Source of the DNA: Tenrec ecaudatus
Taxonomy: Eukaryota > Chordata > Mammalia > Afrosoricida > Tenrecidae
NCBI RefSeq assembly: GCF_050624435.1
Contig: NC_134539.1
Location: 40,766,001-40,830,000, forward strand
Length of the DNA stretch: 64,000 nt
Direction of reading: 5' to 3'
A program made the position numbers and the translations under genes. How positions within the stretch are numbered: position 1 is the first letter of the stretch; each line of letters begins with the position of its first letter. Of this stretch, positions 21,741 through 32,975 are shown piece after piece. The notes under the pieces were generated by a model. It did not search any database. It was given only the letters and a program-made list of their open reading frames with translations, and was not told the DNA's origin.

Positions 21741-23135
21741 TTAATGAGCTGGCGAAAAGGGTTACCGGAGATATATTTTACTTGGTAAGTTAGAGGAGAA
21801 TGGGCATTGGCACGGTGTAGCAAATAGGTTCTAGAGTTTGTGGTGGCTGGGGTGTGTGAAGGGTATATTCAAATCCACCAGAGTATCTTATCAACTGTGC
21901 AAAATTAGGAAAGGGAGAGAACCATCCTTTAATTATCTGTGTTTATAGCCGGAGGCCCCTTTTCTGTAGATTGCTGCACAGCTCAGCATTCTCCACTCTG
22001 CATGGATGATCCCAGGCTCGATGTGGGCTGACGTAGTTGGTGCCCCAGGGAAGAGGGGATTCTGACAAGAAGGTGGTCTAGCTAAGGCCAATGGGACCCC
22101 AGGCTTACTGTCTACCTTGCCAGAAGTGTCGGTGGTCTCTGAGAAACCCTCACGTGCTGAGTTCCAATTGCTCTTGTGAGGAAAGGAGCTGTAGTTTTCT
22201 TTCTCCGAAGCTAATAGGAATAATTCCCAGGGCTACATGGAGTCAGCTATGCTGCAGGTTTGAGCTGTGTCTCTGTCTCACTAGGGCTTCCTTTGTCCCT
22301 ATACAGACAGGATTAGCTATTTGGAAGGTATATCTATGCCCTTTTACTAGGGGAGCATGCAGCGGTTTGGCAACCGGATTATCCCAATTGGAATTTAGCT
22401 CTGCGGGCGGGCTGCAGCCATCTCTAGTGTCTACGGCCTCCAAAACTCCATGGGGATTTCCTTATGGTCCTCAATAGGGGCAGTCTATCTGGGGCCTCCT
22501 TCCAGAGAGGGGATGCCTGTGGACAGGGGCAAGTGGCACTGTGCAGACCAGTTAGGGGAGGCATGAGTGGCGCTGGTTGGGCTGCTCACAAGAGCAGGTG
22601 GGTCACAAGTGTGAGCTGCGCACAGCCTGGGTGCATGCTCACAAACTGTAGGGGCAGAAGTAACTCAGGGATGGAGGCGTAGGCCAATCGCCACTGCTGG
22701 TCTTTTGTACCGCAGGTTGGTCACATGCAGCGCAACTTGGTGCTCACAGGCTGTGGGAGCAGGGATCAAATCAGGGGACTGAAATGTGCCAGTCACCAGA
22801 GCAGGAAACAGGGGATCATAACTCCCGTGTGGGAGTGGGGGTGTGGGGGTCCCAGGGAAACAGGGCAAGCAGGTGCGCAGGGGTCTCCAGGGCCAGGGAG
22901 AGCCAGATAGGGCCTGTGTGTGTTCCCTGGCACTGAGAAACAACAGGGGCCAGGTGCATGTGTCTCAGGTTCAGGAGAAACCCAAGAGGATGAGTGTTCT
23001 GGCGAGCACAGCTGTGCTGCTGGTTGCAAAACCACTATAAAGTCCCCAGGGTGCTGTGAGACCAGTGCTAGGCTGGAATCGCCCAAATTGGCCCCCTCAG
23101 CCACAAACCCAGTGACCACTCATACGGAAGTGTAG
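21741..23135 (-). mobile_element. Old L1 5' UTR (GC-rich)
   Basis: GC-rich sequence continuing the large L1 beyond its ORF1 region. It has repeated motifs such as gctcacaggctgtgggagcagg and gtgtgggggtccc, and ends near 23135 where AT-rich flank and a mariner remnant begin. Several 60-130-codon frames on both strands reflect the GC content and show no domain. Placing it as the promoter-bearing 5' UTR is inferred from position and composition. Confidence 0.65.
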
Positions 23136-23139
23136 ATGG

Positions 23140-23835
23140 TGTCCCTACTTCGATACCATCTTTGTGGAAGTCCTCGGGATCATCTTTATATGAGGATAAG
23201 TCACAAAGTATTTCTGTGACATCATAGATACTTTCATTAAACAAGAATATCAAAATATGAAGATATAATTTTTCAACATATGATCCACCTAGTAAGTCTA
23301 ATCACTTCTGACAGTAGTGTTAATATCTCTCTAATCCCTACCTGAATATTTCTACAATCTTAAATTTACACCAAGTAAAACTAACAATTTTCAGGATCCT
23401 TTAAGGATTCAAATTGTGTCCATTTCAGTGTTCTTTGGACTTTGGGAACAAAAGGAAGTCTGAAAGGGCAAGAGGAGGGCTGTATGGTGAATGAGAAAAA
23501 AGCTTCCCAATGACATTCCCACAGGACAGAGCTTGCATCATGATGGAGAAAAGAACCCAGTGCGATTTTCCCTGCCTTTTTTCACCAATGGAGGGTTTGA
23601 TTTTCTTAAAATACCTTTCCAATAAGCCCCAGTAATTTTCCTGTGTCTTTTGAAGAAATCTATCAAGATTCTATCTATGGAATTCCATAAAACAGTGAGC
23701 ATGATCTTCTAAACTGACTCATTTGCCCAAATTTCAATGGCCCATAAAGTTCCCTGGGTCCCATTATTTTGATTCAACCTTATTTTTGAAGACTAATTTA
23801 AGAGTACTATTGAAACAACTTGTCTGCAGTCATCA
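23140..23835 (-). mobile_element. Mariner-family transposase remnant
   Basis: Minus-strand translation across frames gives MLTVFYGIP, GSFLHHDASS and HSPYSPPLALSDFLLFPKSK. These correspond to the mariner blocks before the second catalytic Asp, the HHDNAPxH segment and the PYSPDLAPSDFxLFP motif. The catalytic HHD triad start survives; YSPDLAPSD is altered to YSPPLALSD. Stops and frameshifts make it dead. Terminal repeats were not located. It looks like the same family as 5.3-5.8 kb. Confidence 0.78.
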
Positions 23836-24555
23836 ACTGACCACAGGATTGTGTTTAAACAGGTTTTGTTTGTAACGATATGTTTTTTAATTAGCCTTTT
23901 TACATATCAATAAACTATAGTTGTGAAAAGAAAACAATATTTAAATATTCACTCAACAAAGATGCTTAATTATTTTAGTACTGATTCACTCTGGTGATAT
24001 TTAGAAAAAGTAAGAACAAACTAGAGAAAGAAATATGATAAAATACTTGGAATGTGTTTGTTCTTGTGTGTGTATGTGCTCAGAGAAGGGGACGGGAAGA
24101 AAAATAATAACTGAGTATGAGACTAATGTGTCTAATTGTATCCTTAACTACTGCTGTCTGTTTATATCACATTGCCTATCTGAATTTCTAGTGCTTTGAA
24201 AATCTTGGGAGAGTGTCTGCACAACCATAATAATTTTTAATTAATATAAATTATTAAACATTTTCTAAATGTTACTTTTTACTTTATATGCAAAATGATT
24301 ATTTTATTTTTGGTGAATGAATGGAGGACTATGAAAATGAAAAATATGTTATATATGCTTAAGAACTTGGCAAAAGAAATCAAAGATATTGAGTTATAAA
24401 TCAAAGGAATATTTTCGTAAATCATGGAGTTCAATAGATATTCAGTGTATTGTGGCTTCTTAATTTCCAGTCCAATAGGTTAACTATGAAACATTTGGAT
24501 GCCATTTAAAGATCATTCTTTCTTTTGATGGCCGAAATGTAATGATCTGACATCT
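23836..24555. other. AT-rich, no recognised feature
   Basis: AT-rich sequence with no identifiable element. Confidence 0.45.
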
Positions 24556-24559
24556 GTTG

Positions 24560-24745
24560 TGTCCTTAATAAGTCACAGTCACTCTTCTAATCTTTTGACC
24601 TATCATAGCTCAGTTGATCCTCAAAAGAACCCTGTGAAATAGCTACTTACTTTACAACTAAGAAAAGAGAGACATAGAAAGATTAAATAATTTATTAGCG
24701 TTACTTAGCTGCCAGATATTAGAATTTAACACAACATTTAAACAC
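24560..24745 (-). mobile_element. MIR SINE fragment
   Basis: Inverse MIR order: gatcctcaaaagaaccctgtg, atagctacttactttacaact, aagaaaagagagacatagaaag, then a gttacttagctgccagat block. Consistent with an old, diverged copy. Confidence 0.55.
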
Positions 24746-25399
24746 AAGTTACATTTTGAACCCACATTTTTACCAATATATTATAAACACAGAAAAAATT
24801 AAAGCATGACTAGCTAGACATAAATCACATTATGCACATGTTGTTATACATATATACTTCCGGCAATGTTTTCAGTGAAGAAAACAAAAATCTTTATCAG
24901 CATTAGCAAATAATTTTGAACAGATGATCTAAAAATTTAGCCCTCTTCCCCATCATACCTGTTTCTAAAAGACCATTCACATATCAGATGTAACCATATG
25001 CTAACATTGTTTAATATTAAAAGCCATGCTGATAGATATCAATGTGATATCTATGAATTAGAACAAAGATATCAGAAAGAAGAAAGCAAATTAACATCCT
25101 CATCCTTAAACAAACCAAAACAGGGATATGTTTCCAAGGGAGTTGTAGAACATGTAAAATTTACCCATCCTGCATATTCAGAAGAAAGATTGATACTTTA
25201 TCATTATCTAATCAACTGGAAACTGAAGAACAAACTTGTCACTAGATTTGTCTCACGAAGGAATGTCCCTGTTGTGTTATTCGTTCCTGAGTTTTCACTA
25301 CCAGTATCAAATTCATCCAACTACTGTTTCCACACTAATATCCTATCTCCTGCCAAATTAAAAATGGACCTTTAGCTTCAACAACAGTACAAACCATAT
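24746..25399. other. Unannotated; contains a 125-codon open frame
   Basis: AT-rich. The frame at 24998-25375 (plus) is Lys/Ser/Leu-rich with an SRRNVPVVLFVPE stretch. I recognise no domain, and neither splice sites nor an upstream promoter are evident. Most likely chance or a decayed element. Confidence 0.35.
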
Positions 25400-25735
25400 T
25401 TTTGTCCATCTTATTTGCTGTTGAGTTGCTTCTGATTGCTATCTGATTCTGTCTAGTCTTCACAATCAGCGCCATGCCTGCATACGTTGCTGCAGTCTTC
25501 AGTTTGTGAAAGCTAAGAGGCTTCTCTTCAAGCACTACTTTGAAAATGTTCTGATTTGACTCATTAGGTTTTCCTTGGGTGACTTTCAAAAACACAGTGC
25601 TTCCTAATATGTCTTAATCTGGAAAATGTTGAAAGCTGTCCACCGGCTGATATGAGAAATGCTATAAACTTAGTACCCGCATCATGGCAACACACAAGCC
25701 ACGTCAGTTCGCAAAGTGAAGGAAAATGTTATACA
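25400..25735 (-). mobile_element. Probable diverged retroelement fragment
   Basis: Sequence leading into an AfroSINE, with phrases such as catcatggcaacacacaagcc that I loosely associate with Afrotherian SINE/RTE-linked repeats. An 86-codon minus frame has no recognised domain. Family unassigned. Confidence 0.3.
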
Positions 25736-25744
25736 AAACACACT

Positions 25745-25950
25745 GTTGTTGTTGTTAAGTCCAGTGAAGTTGATTTTCTACTCATTTTGAATGCAGGTGA
25801 TAGAGTAGAACATGCCTATTGACTTTTTCTAGGCTATAATATTTAGCAGATTGCCGGTCTTCTTCCTGAAGATTTCCTGTGCGGGGTCAAACTACCTTTG
25901 ATCAGTGGCCAATAGTACTAAACTCTTGTGCTACCAGACTCTGAATTATG
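25745..25950 (-). mobile_element. AfroSINE with (GTT)n tail
   Basis: Begins with the tail repeat gttgttgttgttaag, typical of RTE-mobilised SINEs, then agtccagtgaagttgattttct, the body, and a head ending gtactaaactcttgtgctacca. Diverged but complete in order. Confidence 0.65.
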
Positions 25951-26127
25951 GATCTCACTCTCCGCCCCTTTTTTTTGGTTCTGCTTACTATGCTAACATT
26001 GTTCAGATTGAAGTCTCCGAATTTTCCACATTAAAAAAAACTTTATTTGCTTACTCTATTACCCTGTATTACTTTTAATTTATAATGTGTCATTCTGTGA
26101 TAGTTTAATCTGAAATATAAAAGTGTC

Positions 26128-26625
26128 TGTGGGAGTTACATAATCCAGAGTCAGTTTGCGATTGAAGAGTGAATGGGGTGGAGTTTAGCCTATCAATCAC
26201 GGCACAGCTTTATGATCTCATTTGGGGCACTAAGGAGATAAATTGTTGGAGGCAGGATACACGCTCACGCCCTGTGAGACTTTTCTGCAGACAAGACGCA
26301 TGGAATTATGCTGGAGCCCTGGAGCTGAAGGAACCACGGCCCCTGCCAGAGCTGAGATTCTTCAACTGCCACTGGACCCACAAGACTTTCCACCCACTGG
26401 CCTATGATCTTCCCACATTCGGCATCATTGCATGCATCTTGTGAGTCTGAAGAGGATTTTATAGACTAGTATCAGACATATGGGCTAATGTCGGATTTAT
26501 GGACTTGATCTGGATTGGGGATGGGATGCTTTCTCAACATTCAATTACTCTTGTATATAGAGCTCTTTCTTATACATATATGAGTCTCCCTAGATGTGTT
26601 TCTCTAGTCCACCCAAACCAACACA
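26128..26625 (+). mobile_element. ERVL-like LTR, solo (498 bp)
   Basis: Starts tgtgggagttacataatcc and ends ccaacaca. The flanking pentamers gtgtc (26123-26127) and gtggc (26626-26630) differ at one base. It shares its plan with 48676-49134 and the inverse of 52467-52938: ggtggagt(t/c)tagcct, gactttccaccca, gattttatagactagtat, tggacttg, and the end with tgtttctctagtc. A 5-bp duplication suggests the ERVL class. Confidence 0.7.
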
Positions 26626-26789
26626 GTGGCATTCTAATAATCACTCTCCTTACTCTCTCTGTTTGTCACTTATTTGTTTCAGTGGGATTTTCCTCTGGGG
26701 AAATTAATGCAGTTCTACTGCTTTGATTTCTTCTTAAAGAATCTTTGCTGGCATTTTATCCTAGACACTTTTAAGGACTGTAATATTAA

Positions 26790-26915
26790 TAAGTACTACA
26801 TGATATGAGCTCATTTAGTCCTTCCACAGTAATATTGAGCGATAAATTATCATTTTGATTTTTCAGCGTGTACAAAGATGCACAAAGGACGCAGAAAGTT
26901 ACATAAGACACTCCA
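26790..26915 (-). mobile_element. MIR SINE fragment
   Basis: Inverse MIR: gatatgagctcatttagtcctt, cacagtaatattgagcgataaattat, followed by an aaagatgcacaaaggacgcagaaag block corresponding to the gatgaggaaactgaggc region. Diverged. Confidence 0.45.
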
Positions 26916-27201
26916 TGACAGAAAAACTTGGATGGTCAAACCAAGATTTACTCCAGAGCTGCTTAAAGCACACACCCAGCATGGCAGTATGGCCTCATGC
27001 AATCCCAGAAACCCCAAGTCCCTTTCAAAAGGTTGCATGAATATTTACTTGGCTATTTCAGCTTTTTTATGGTCTTTTTTTTAATGATCTTCCATTTGAA
27101 TCCATATAAAATTATTTATAATAATTATATTCATTGTCAGAGTACCCAATAAGCAAGGTGAAGTACAGACTTATTTATTTTTATTAACTAATCTGCAGTG
27201 A

Positions 27202-28095
27202 AAATTTTTCTTTCTCTCTTTCTTTCTTTCTGTGGGAGAATTGTATGTGGCTTAGAATGTAGACTGCAGCAGGGTGACGCCTTGGTGCAATCTTGGGCAA
27301 GCAGACCCAGAAGCAGGCAGTACAAGGTGTGTAACCCAGGTGACTCAGACACAGGCAATCATATATGCCATGGTGACTTAAGGTGCTGTCCAATTGCATT
27401 CAGGAAGTGGGCCCAGGGGTGGCCTGCCAAAGCCACTGCACCAGCTCAGTCACCTGAAGGTTATTCTCGTGAAACTTGTTGGGATGCTGGTCCCATGCTA
27501 GCAGGCCCAGCACCAGGCCCCTGGCCAGGGGTTGCCACTGGTTCTCCAATTACACAATGGCCTGAATGCTGCCAGCCACCTGCTCTGCCATGTGTCTGTG
27601 ATTGTTGCTGCGCACCCAGACCACCACAATCTTGGGCGCAATGTGCTCAAGGTCCCTTGTTCCCCAGCCTCTGGAGCACTAGCTTTGTGCTGTCACCACT
27701 AATGCCGAGGTTGAGTGTGTGCATAGCAGAGGAGAGCCCCTGCCCGATCTTGCACCGGTGCACTTTCTGGATCAAGGTGTCCTCAATGAGGACGACTTTG
27801 GGTTCCTTGGCTTTGCTGGTGGTCACAAACTGCTGATGCGGGGACAATCCAATGTCTGTCCAGCCTGGACATCCTGCACAGGAGCGGGCTTGCTGGCTGG
27901 GTTCTCCATGGCACGCAAGTAAGTCACATTGATTCCCACCACATCTAAGGTTCTGCTTCTAGGTCTCTCAGACAGCTCTCCCTCTCCCAAACCCACACAT
28001 CCTGCTGGTAGAGAATCAAATTCCTCTTTTCAAATACCTGAGAGCCACACAATACTCAGGGAAGAAGATAAGCATGGATTCACTTGCATTTGCTT
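27202..28095 (-). pseudogene. PAFAH1B3: Processed pseudogene of PAFAH1B3 (PAF acetylhydrolase 1b catalytic subunit 3)
   Basis: The parent gene encodes a catalytic alpha-1 subunit of cytosolic platelet-activating-factor acetylhydrolase 1b, a GDSL-type serine hydrolase partnered with LIS1. Here the minus strand reads, across several frames, ENPASKPAPVQDVQ (N-terminus, from about 27909), TSKAKEPKVVLIEDTLIQ, LEHIAPKIVVVWV, MAEQVAGSIQAIV, and IYDCLCLSHLGYTP near 27370. No introns separate these blocks. The copy is dead: the nucleophile region GDS has become EDT, the catalytic His of YDYLH is Cys, and there are frameshifts, stops and a small deletion before the last block. An (aaag)n-like decayed A-tail lies at 27205-27232. 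Flanking 15-mers actaatctg(c/t)agtga at 27187-27201 and 28096-28110 are the target duplication. The paralogue PAFAH1B2 fits less well because the N-terminus and LGYTP are PAFAH1B3-specific. Confidence 0.88.
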
Positions 28096-28110
28096 ACTAA
28101 TCTGTAGTGA

Positions 28111-28970
28111 GCAATTACACAGATCACAGGGTCAACTGTTCACTGCAGAATAATATGTAAATTCTAGCCACCCCATGTCTAGCTTGCTTACTGAAGTCTC
28201 CCTGCATGTGCTGCTGTATTGCAAAGTAGCTGATTTCTTTTGTCTGTATTTCTGTATTCTGTAAAGGCATAGATTACAACCAAACCAATCCCACCCACAT
28301 GTTGGCTTCTATATATCCTTGCGCAGATTCTGGTTTCATGATTTATAGTTCATAGTTGACCTCAAGTTCATTGCAACTCAAGTTTCTTGACAACTCACAT
28401 CTAATCGCTGTTTCTCTGTGGACCTTAATCTATGTGCTAGGTTTTCTGTCTTTGAGTCCCTGCTGTTGGATGGACAAGACCCCTGGTCTATCTAGAGGGC
28501 TTTTGATAAAGCTTGTCACCTGAAACATTGATGCTCGTGTTGCTATGCTTTCTTTATGTTGTCTTGTAAGAATCTGTTTTCCAATCTTTCTCTAGTTCTC
28601 TGAAACCTATGTTTTGAACTCCGTATATTCTGCACTGTCACATTGTTCACAAGCTTGAGAACCAACATAACAGGAGGTGGGCTCATTTGTTTAGAAATAT
28701 CAAAGTGCCTTCACCACCACTGACTGAAGTTTTCCCAAGTCTATATGAAACTTTCAGCTACTTCCCTAGGCCCTGCATTTCTTGACTATACCTACAAGCA
28801 TTTCAAACTTATATTTTCTAAACACTGTACCCTTAATTTTCAAATAGTTCAGTGATACAATCTTAAATAGCACTAGACTCCTGGACAACACTTCAGCATC
28901 CCCTTAAAATTTAAATTTGCATAAAATTTGGCTTACTACTAACTTGAATAAAATAATCAGTCCAAACAAG
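28111..28970. other. No recognised feature
   Basis: Mixed composition. No repeat family, RNA gene or exon could be supported. Confidence 0.4.
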
Positions 28971-28974
28971 AACA

Positions 28975-29140
28975 ACAAAAATCCCATCGAGTCGATTCGG
29001 ACTTATAGTGAAGCTGTATAGCGTTTCAGAGACTAAATCTGTACAGGCGCAGACAGCCTCAAATCTCTGGTGGATCTGAACCACTCACTTTGCTTGCAAC
29101 AGCCCAATACTTAAGCAGAAGTGCCACCAGAGGAATATAA
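28975..29140 (-). mobile_element. AfroSINE
   Basis: Inverse AfroSINE with an (aac)-rich tail side: aacaacaaaaatcccatcg, agtcgattcggacttatag, a body with tctgtacaggcgcagacagcc, and a head ending aagcagaagtgccaccaga. The cgagtcgattcggac motif is close to consensus. Confidence 0.85.
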
Positions 29141-30684
29141 AAGGCTCATCTCAGTGAACCCATAAAGAAAATAACTTCAGGTGCATTTACAGTTTTCCAC
29201 AGCACCGCCTTTCAATATGAACAGTTTAATGCATTTAAATGAATTCTTTTAATGAGACTAACTGCAAATTTACTGACTGAGATACACTGACGAAAGTAAA
29301 TGGCTTTTGGAAATGCATTTCTTATTATCTGATTACCTTTATAGATTCCTCACATACTAATCAAGTTTTCTGAAGGTATTCTCAATTACTATTTACTTCT
29401 TTTTGTACTGTGTTTGCTAGGTGTCTCTCACTTAACTAGCAGTCATTGATTTCATCTAGTCAAATTCTTCACATGATTTTGCCCACTCAGTTCTCTGAAG
29501 TCCTCAGAATATATCCTTAGAGACAGGAGAAAGCAAACAATCTCTCTTTTGAGTGTTCTCTTTCCTGAAAATGGGATTCTAGCAGGGCTTGTTAAAGGAT
29601 ATAGTCGCCATCATGATGAAGGATGAAGCTAAAGGAACTAAGATAGGGATATCTGAAAAATCTACATGTAATTATCATGAAAAGAGATAAGATGTGGAGA
29701 ACTCAAGTTTTGGTACATTAGCTTCACTATAACCTAATAGGTTAATTGTGGAAAGTTGCAGAGGGAAAAACAAAGATTAATTTGTATAAAAATTTAAACT
29801 GGTAGACTTACTCTAATCATATTGAAGAATAAAATGTTCAATAATATACTCAAAGAGCTTTGTGTTTTTGTATTGTAGTTTAATTCAACAAACATTTATC
29901 TTAGCAAGCACAAAACAGACATATTGCAAGTTCTGAAGATGACTATACCTCAGTATTACATGGTGAGTCAATTCAGATCTCTGTGTCACTAACTTTCATC
30001 TCCAAAACTTTTATCTGCAAATTTTATCTATAGACTTTTAGCATGCTGGTTCTAATTATCTTCCACAGTTTGGTGACATTAATACCCACTGATATTTCTG
30101 TTTCTTTCTTTTTTTAAATCACCGTGGTCTTGGAGGACACTAATTTCTATTTTGTCAATCTGACCCAAAATAGTTATACATATAAGTCTTTTTTTCTGTT
30201 CTTAGAGATTTTTTCTGTCCTTTATGATTTAAGAGCTTGTTACATAGGCTCACGCATAATAAAATGATAGTATTAAATGGATTGTGTAAGTCACTATAAT
30301 TACATACTCATTTGATAGAAATTAGATCCACAACCCTGATACATTTTGGGAAGTTCCTTAAAGATAGGCTACCAAAACCGACATACATCTTACAAATCCC
30401 TTGGGGACTTGTGAAAATATAAGTTCTGATTCCGTGTGCTTGAAGGGGTTGCAAGTCCCATGGATGGGTGCTATTTCTGCTCTGCTTATCACCAGCCAGG
30501 CACAAGGTTTTCCTAGATGCTTTTCTAACAAGCTAAAGGGCATCTTTCTTTCATGTCCTTCCATGTCAAAAGCTGGGTTCACTTTGGGGTTCCCTGAAAC
30601 ACGCACAATCTGCACAGAATCCAGTTTAGACTAAATGAGGCACTGAAAAGGGAAAAAATTTCCTTCCTATCTAAAATACTCCAT
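29141..30684. other. Mostly unannotated; possible old MIR/L2-like piece at 29878-29965
   Basis: AT-rich for most of its length. At 29878 the phrase aattcaacaaacatttatctt followed by gcacaaaacagacata resembles the attcaacaaatatttattgagc end of ancient mammalian L2/MIR repeats. Nothing else identified. Several 65-120-codon frames at 30.3-30.9 kb show no domain. Confidence 0.35.
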
Positions 30685-31104
30685 TGTTGTACATAGGCCA
30701 GATAAGAACAACTGAGGTGAGGGATTGGAAGAATTAAAAGTTTATTAACAAAAAGGCAAAAAGGAGGAGAAGAAGAACCTGCACAGGGACCAGCGCCTGA
30801 AAGAAAGAGGGTGTCTGGCTGTCTGGTCCTGTTCGCTTCCAGACTTAGGTTTTTATGGGGTTTTTTGGTATCAAACAAATGGGCTGTGCAGCTGTGCAAG
30901 CGAGCTGATACAGAAGCAGATATTGCGGTTAGGCGGTTAAGCAAAACTTCCTGGTGCAGGGTGGTCTGTTGCCAGTTCTAAAATAAAGGGATATTTTGGT
31001 TTTTCTGAGAATGTTACAAGGCCTGTAGTTGTACCTAGAGTCTGGTGCAGAATGTTTTCTTAATACAAAATGGCTTTACTTAGGCTAAGTATTACACCAC
31101 AACA
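30685..31104 (-). mobile_element. ERV LTR of a different family (about 420 bp)
   Basis: The termini pair as tgttgt at 30685 and accacaaca at 31104. On the minus strand it starts tgttgtggtgtaatac, has a cataaaaacc TATA-like box (near 30855) and an aataaac polyadenylation signal (plus gtttattaac at about 30740). The flanking bases tccat and tccag are an imperfect 5-bp duplication. It shows no obvious similarity to the tgttagg family. Confidence 0.55.
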
Positions 31105-31404
31105 TCCAGGGACATATTTCCTACCCCCAATGTTACATAATAGGCCAATTTCAAACAGAGCCAAGCAAATTAGAAAAGTGAATGATTCATAATTAGTGCC
31201 AAAAGAAATGTAGAAAACTAAGAATAAGTTGCATCTGAAACTCCCTCTAAATTAATGAGGTATACCTGTTGTAAGCCAGGTAGTCCCCAGATTACAAGCA
31301 AAATCCATTCTTAAGTGTGCTTTGAAGTCAAAGTTATAGGTAAGTTGGCACAGGTGCATATAGTTCTTATTTAGACTTACTTTAATGCAAAACGAACAAA
31401 CAAA

Positions 31405-31575
31405 AAAGTAACCCTGATGGTGTAGTTGGTTATGTATTGGGCTGGTACTCACAAGGTCTGTAGTTCAAACCCACTCTGAGAAAGATGACAATTTCTTCTC
31501 CGGTCAAGGTTTACAGCCTCAGAAACCCTGGGGTGACTATTATTCTGAATGCTTCAATGGCATTTAGCGAGTTAG
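31405..31575 (+). mobile_element. AfroSINE
   Basis: Sense AfroSINE with a clear tRNA-like head: aaccctgatggtgtagttgg, attgggctggtactcacaag (A and B box region) and gtctgtagttcaaacccac. The body follows with gagaaagatgacaatttcttctcc and tttacagcctcagaaaccct. The 3' end is diverged. Confidence 0.85.
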
Positions 31576-32815
31576 GATAGTGTAAAAAAAGGCTCAAAGC
31601 CTTTTTATTAGTCTTGAAGCTGCCTGTGTAGTAAGCAGAATACTGTGATGAAGAATTTATTGCAAGAACGGTTGGTTCAGTGCTTTCAAAATGAGATAAA
31701 TTTTATATAACATTGAATAACTAGTCCAAGTCATCCATAAATGGAATATTCATAACCCACTTGCTGCATTTTCTATTACTTAAAAGCTTGTATGCCTTGA
31801 ACCCTTACTGAATCTGATGCTACTGGAGGTTAAACCTGCACAACTTCCTTGCTGTATTCAGCAAGTTCTCAGAAACATAACAAAACCATATATTTCTCCA
31901 AAAATAATAACTATGAGTCTACAGGTACAGACTGAATCTGTTTTTGGAAAAGAAGCATTTTTCTGAGCAAAGGTACTGTGGAAAGATGGAACACTGACGT
32001 GATAGTTAACCTTTCCATTATTACCATACTTTCGCTCATTAGAGTCATAGCTATCCGTCCCCTTCCACATTCGGTAAGAATCTCTGGCTTACTTTTGCAT
32101 CATGAGCGACCCTTTTCTTGGTTTTCCTAATATTGAGAAACGGCATTTTCCATAAGGACTGAGGGAGAAATAGAGAGAAATGGCTTGCAGTTAAGACCAC
32201 CTGCCTTACTGAGTCAGTGTCGGAAACAGAACGTGGAAGAAAGTGTGAGCAGCCTAATCAATACATCTGGGACCGCAGGTGTAGGAAGACCAGGGCACTA
32301 GGGGCTAGAGGAAAACCTCCATAGTCCTGAGATATGGATAACGGCCAGATACACATTCTCCACACAGAGAGACTGTTCCACAATTGCCCTCTACTAAAAT
32401 GCTAATGTAACGCTGTTTCCTATTGGTTGCCTGCCTCCTCACTATGCAGATAAAGATGGCTGTCTTTAAGAGCAGTCAGATTCCTTTGTTTCTCTCCCTC
32501 AAGGAGCAAGCTACTCCTTTTGCCTCTTGAATGCCTGATACTTAACATGAAGTGTTCCTTGAGGGAAGTCAAGATATCTGAGAGTCACACCTTGCCCATT
32601 CTATTGTGTATGTGCTAACTGGAGGCAGCCCGCATAGTTATGTAACCCCATTGTCAATAACTAGACTGCTTTTTTCCAGGTATTGGAGATAAGTCTCTTG
32701 TGCCCCACTTTTCCTAGGGGTGGACCCCACAAGTTAGTACACATGTTCCTCCCTCATGTTCCCCACTAACCTAGTATAACAGCATGTACATTGAAGCGAT
32801 ACATGAAAATACCAT
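31576..32815. other. Unannotated; part may be an old LTR
   Basis: The segment 32130-32760 has intermediate GC, a ctattggttg CCAAT-like box near 32420, cagataaagatgg 30 bp later, and then a pyrimidine-rich stretch, a layout that could be an LTR promoter. No matching TG...CA termini or flanking duplication were found, so I leave it unassigned. Confidence 0.3.
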
Positions 32816-32819
32816 GTTT

Positions 32820-32975
32820 TTAAAATCATTTTATTTGGGGCGCGTACAACTCTTATCACAATCCGTCCATACATCCATTGTGTCAAGCACATTTGTACAT
32901 ATGTTGCCATCATCATTCTCAAAACATTTGCTTTCTACTTGAGCTCTTGGTTCCAGCTCCTCATTTTTTCCCCTT
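32820..32975 (-). mobile_element. L1 3' terminal fragment
   Basis: Inverse L1 tail: aatcattttatttggggcgcg, gtacaactcttatcacaatcc, cattgtgtcaagcacatttgt, ending in the ctcttggttccagctcctc region. Only the last 150 bp are present. Flanks gaaaataccatgtttttaaa and gaaaagaacatttttaaa may be a decayed target duplication. Confidence 0.8.

Noticed and set aside
22091-23135. Cluster of open frames on both strands that could suggest a gene
   Set aside because: Position and composition fit the 5' UTR of the large minus-strand L1; no domain or splice structure was visible.
24998-25375. 125-codon plus-strand open frame
   Set aside because: No recognisable domain, no splice or promoter context, AT-rich surroundings with several comparable chance frames. 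Listed only as an unannotated region.
27198-27836. 212-codon plus-strand frame
   Set aside because: It is antisense to the PAFAH1B3 pseudogene, whose minus-strand translation is clearly homologous. The plus frame is its shadow.
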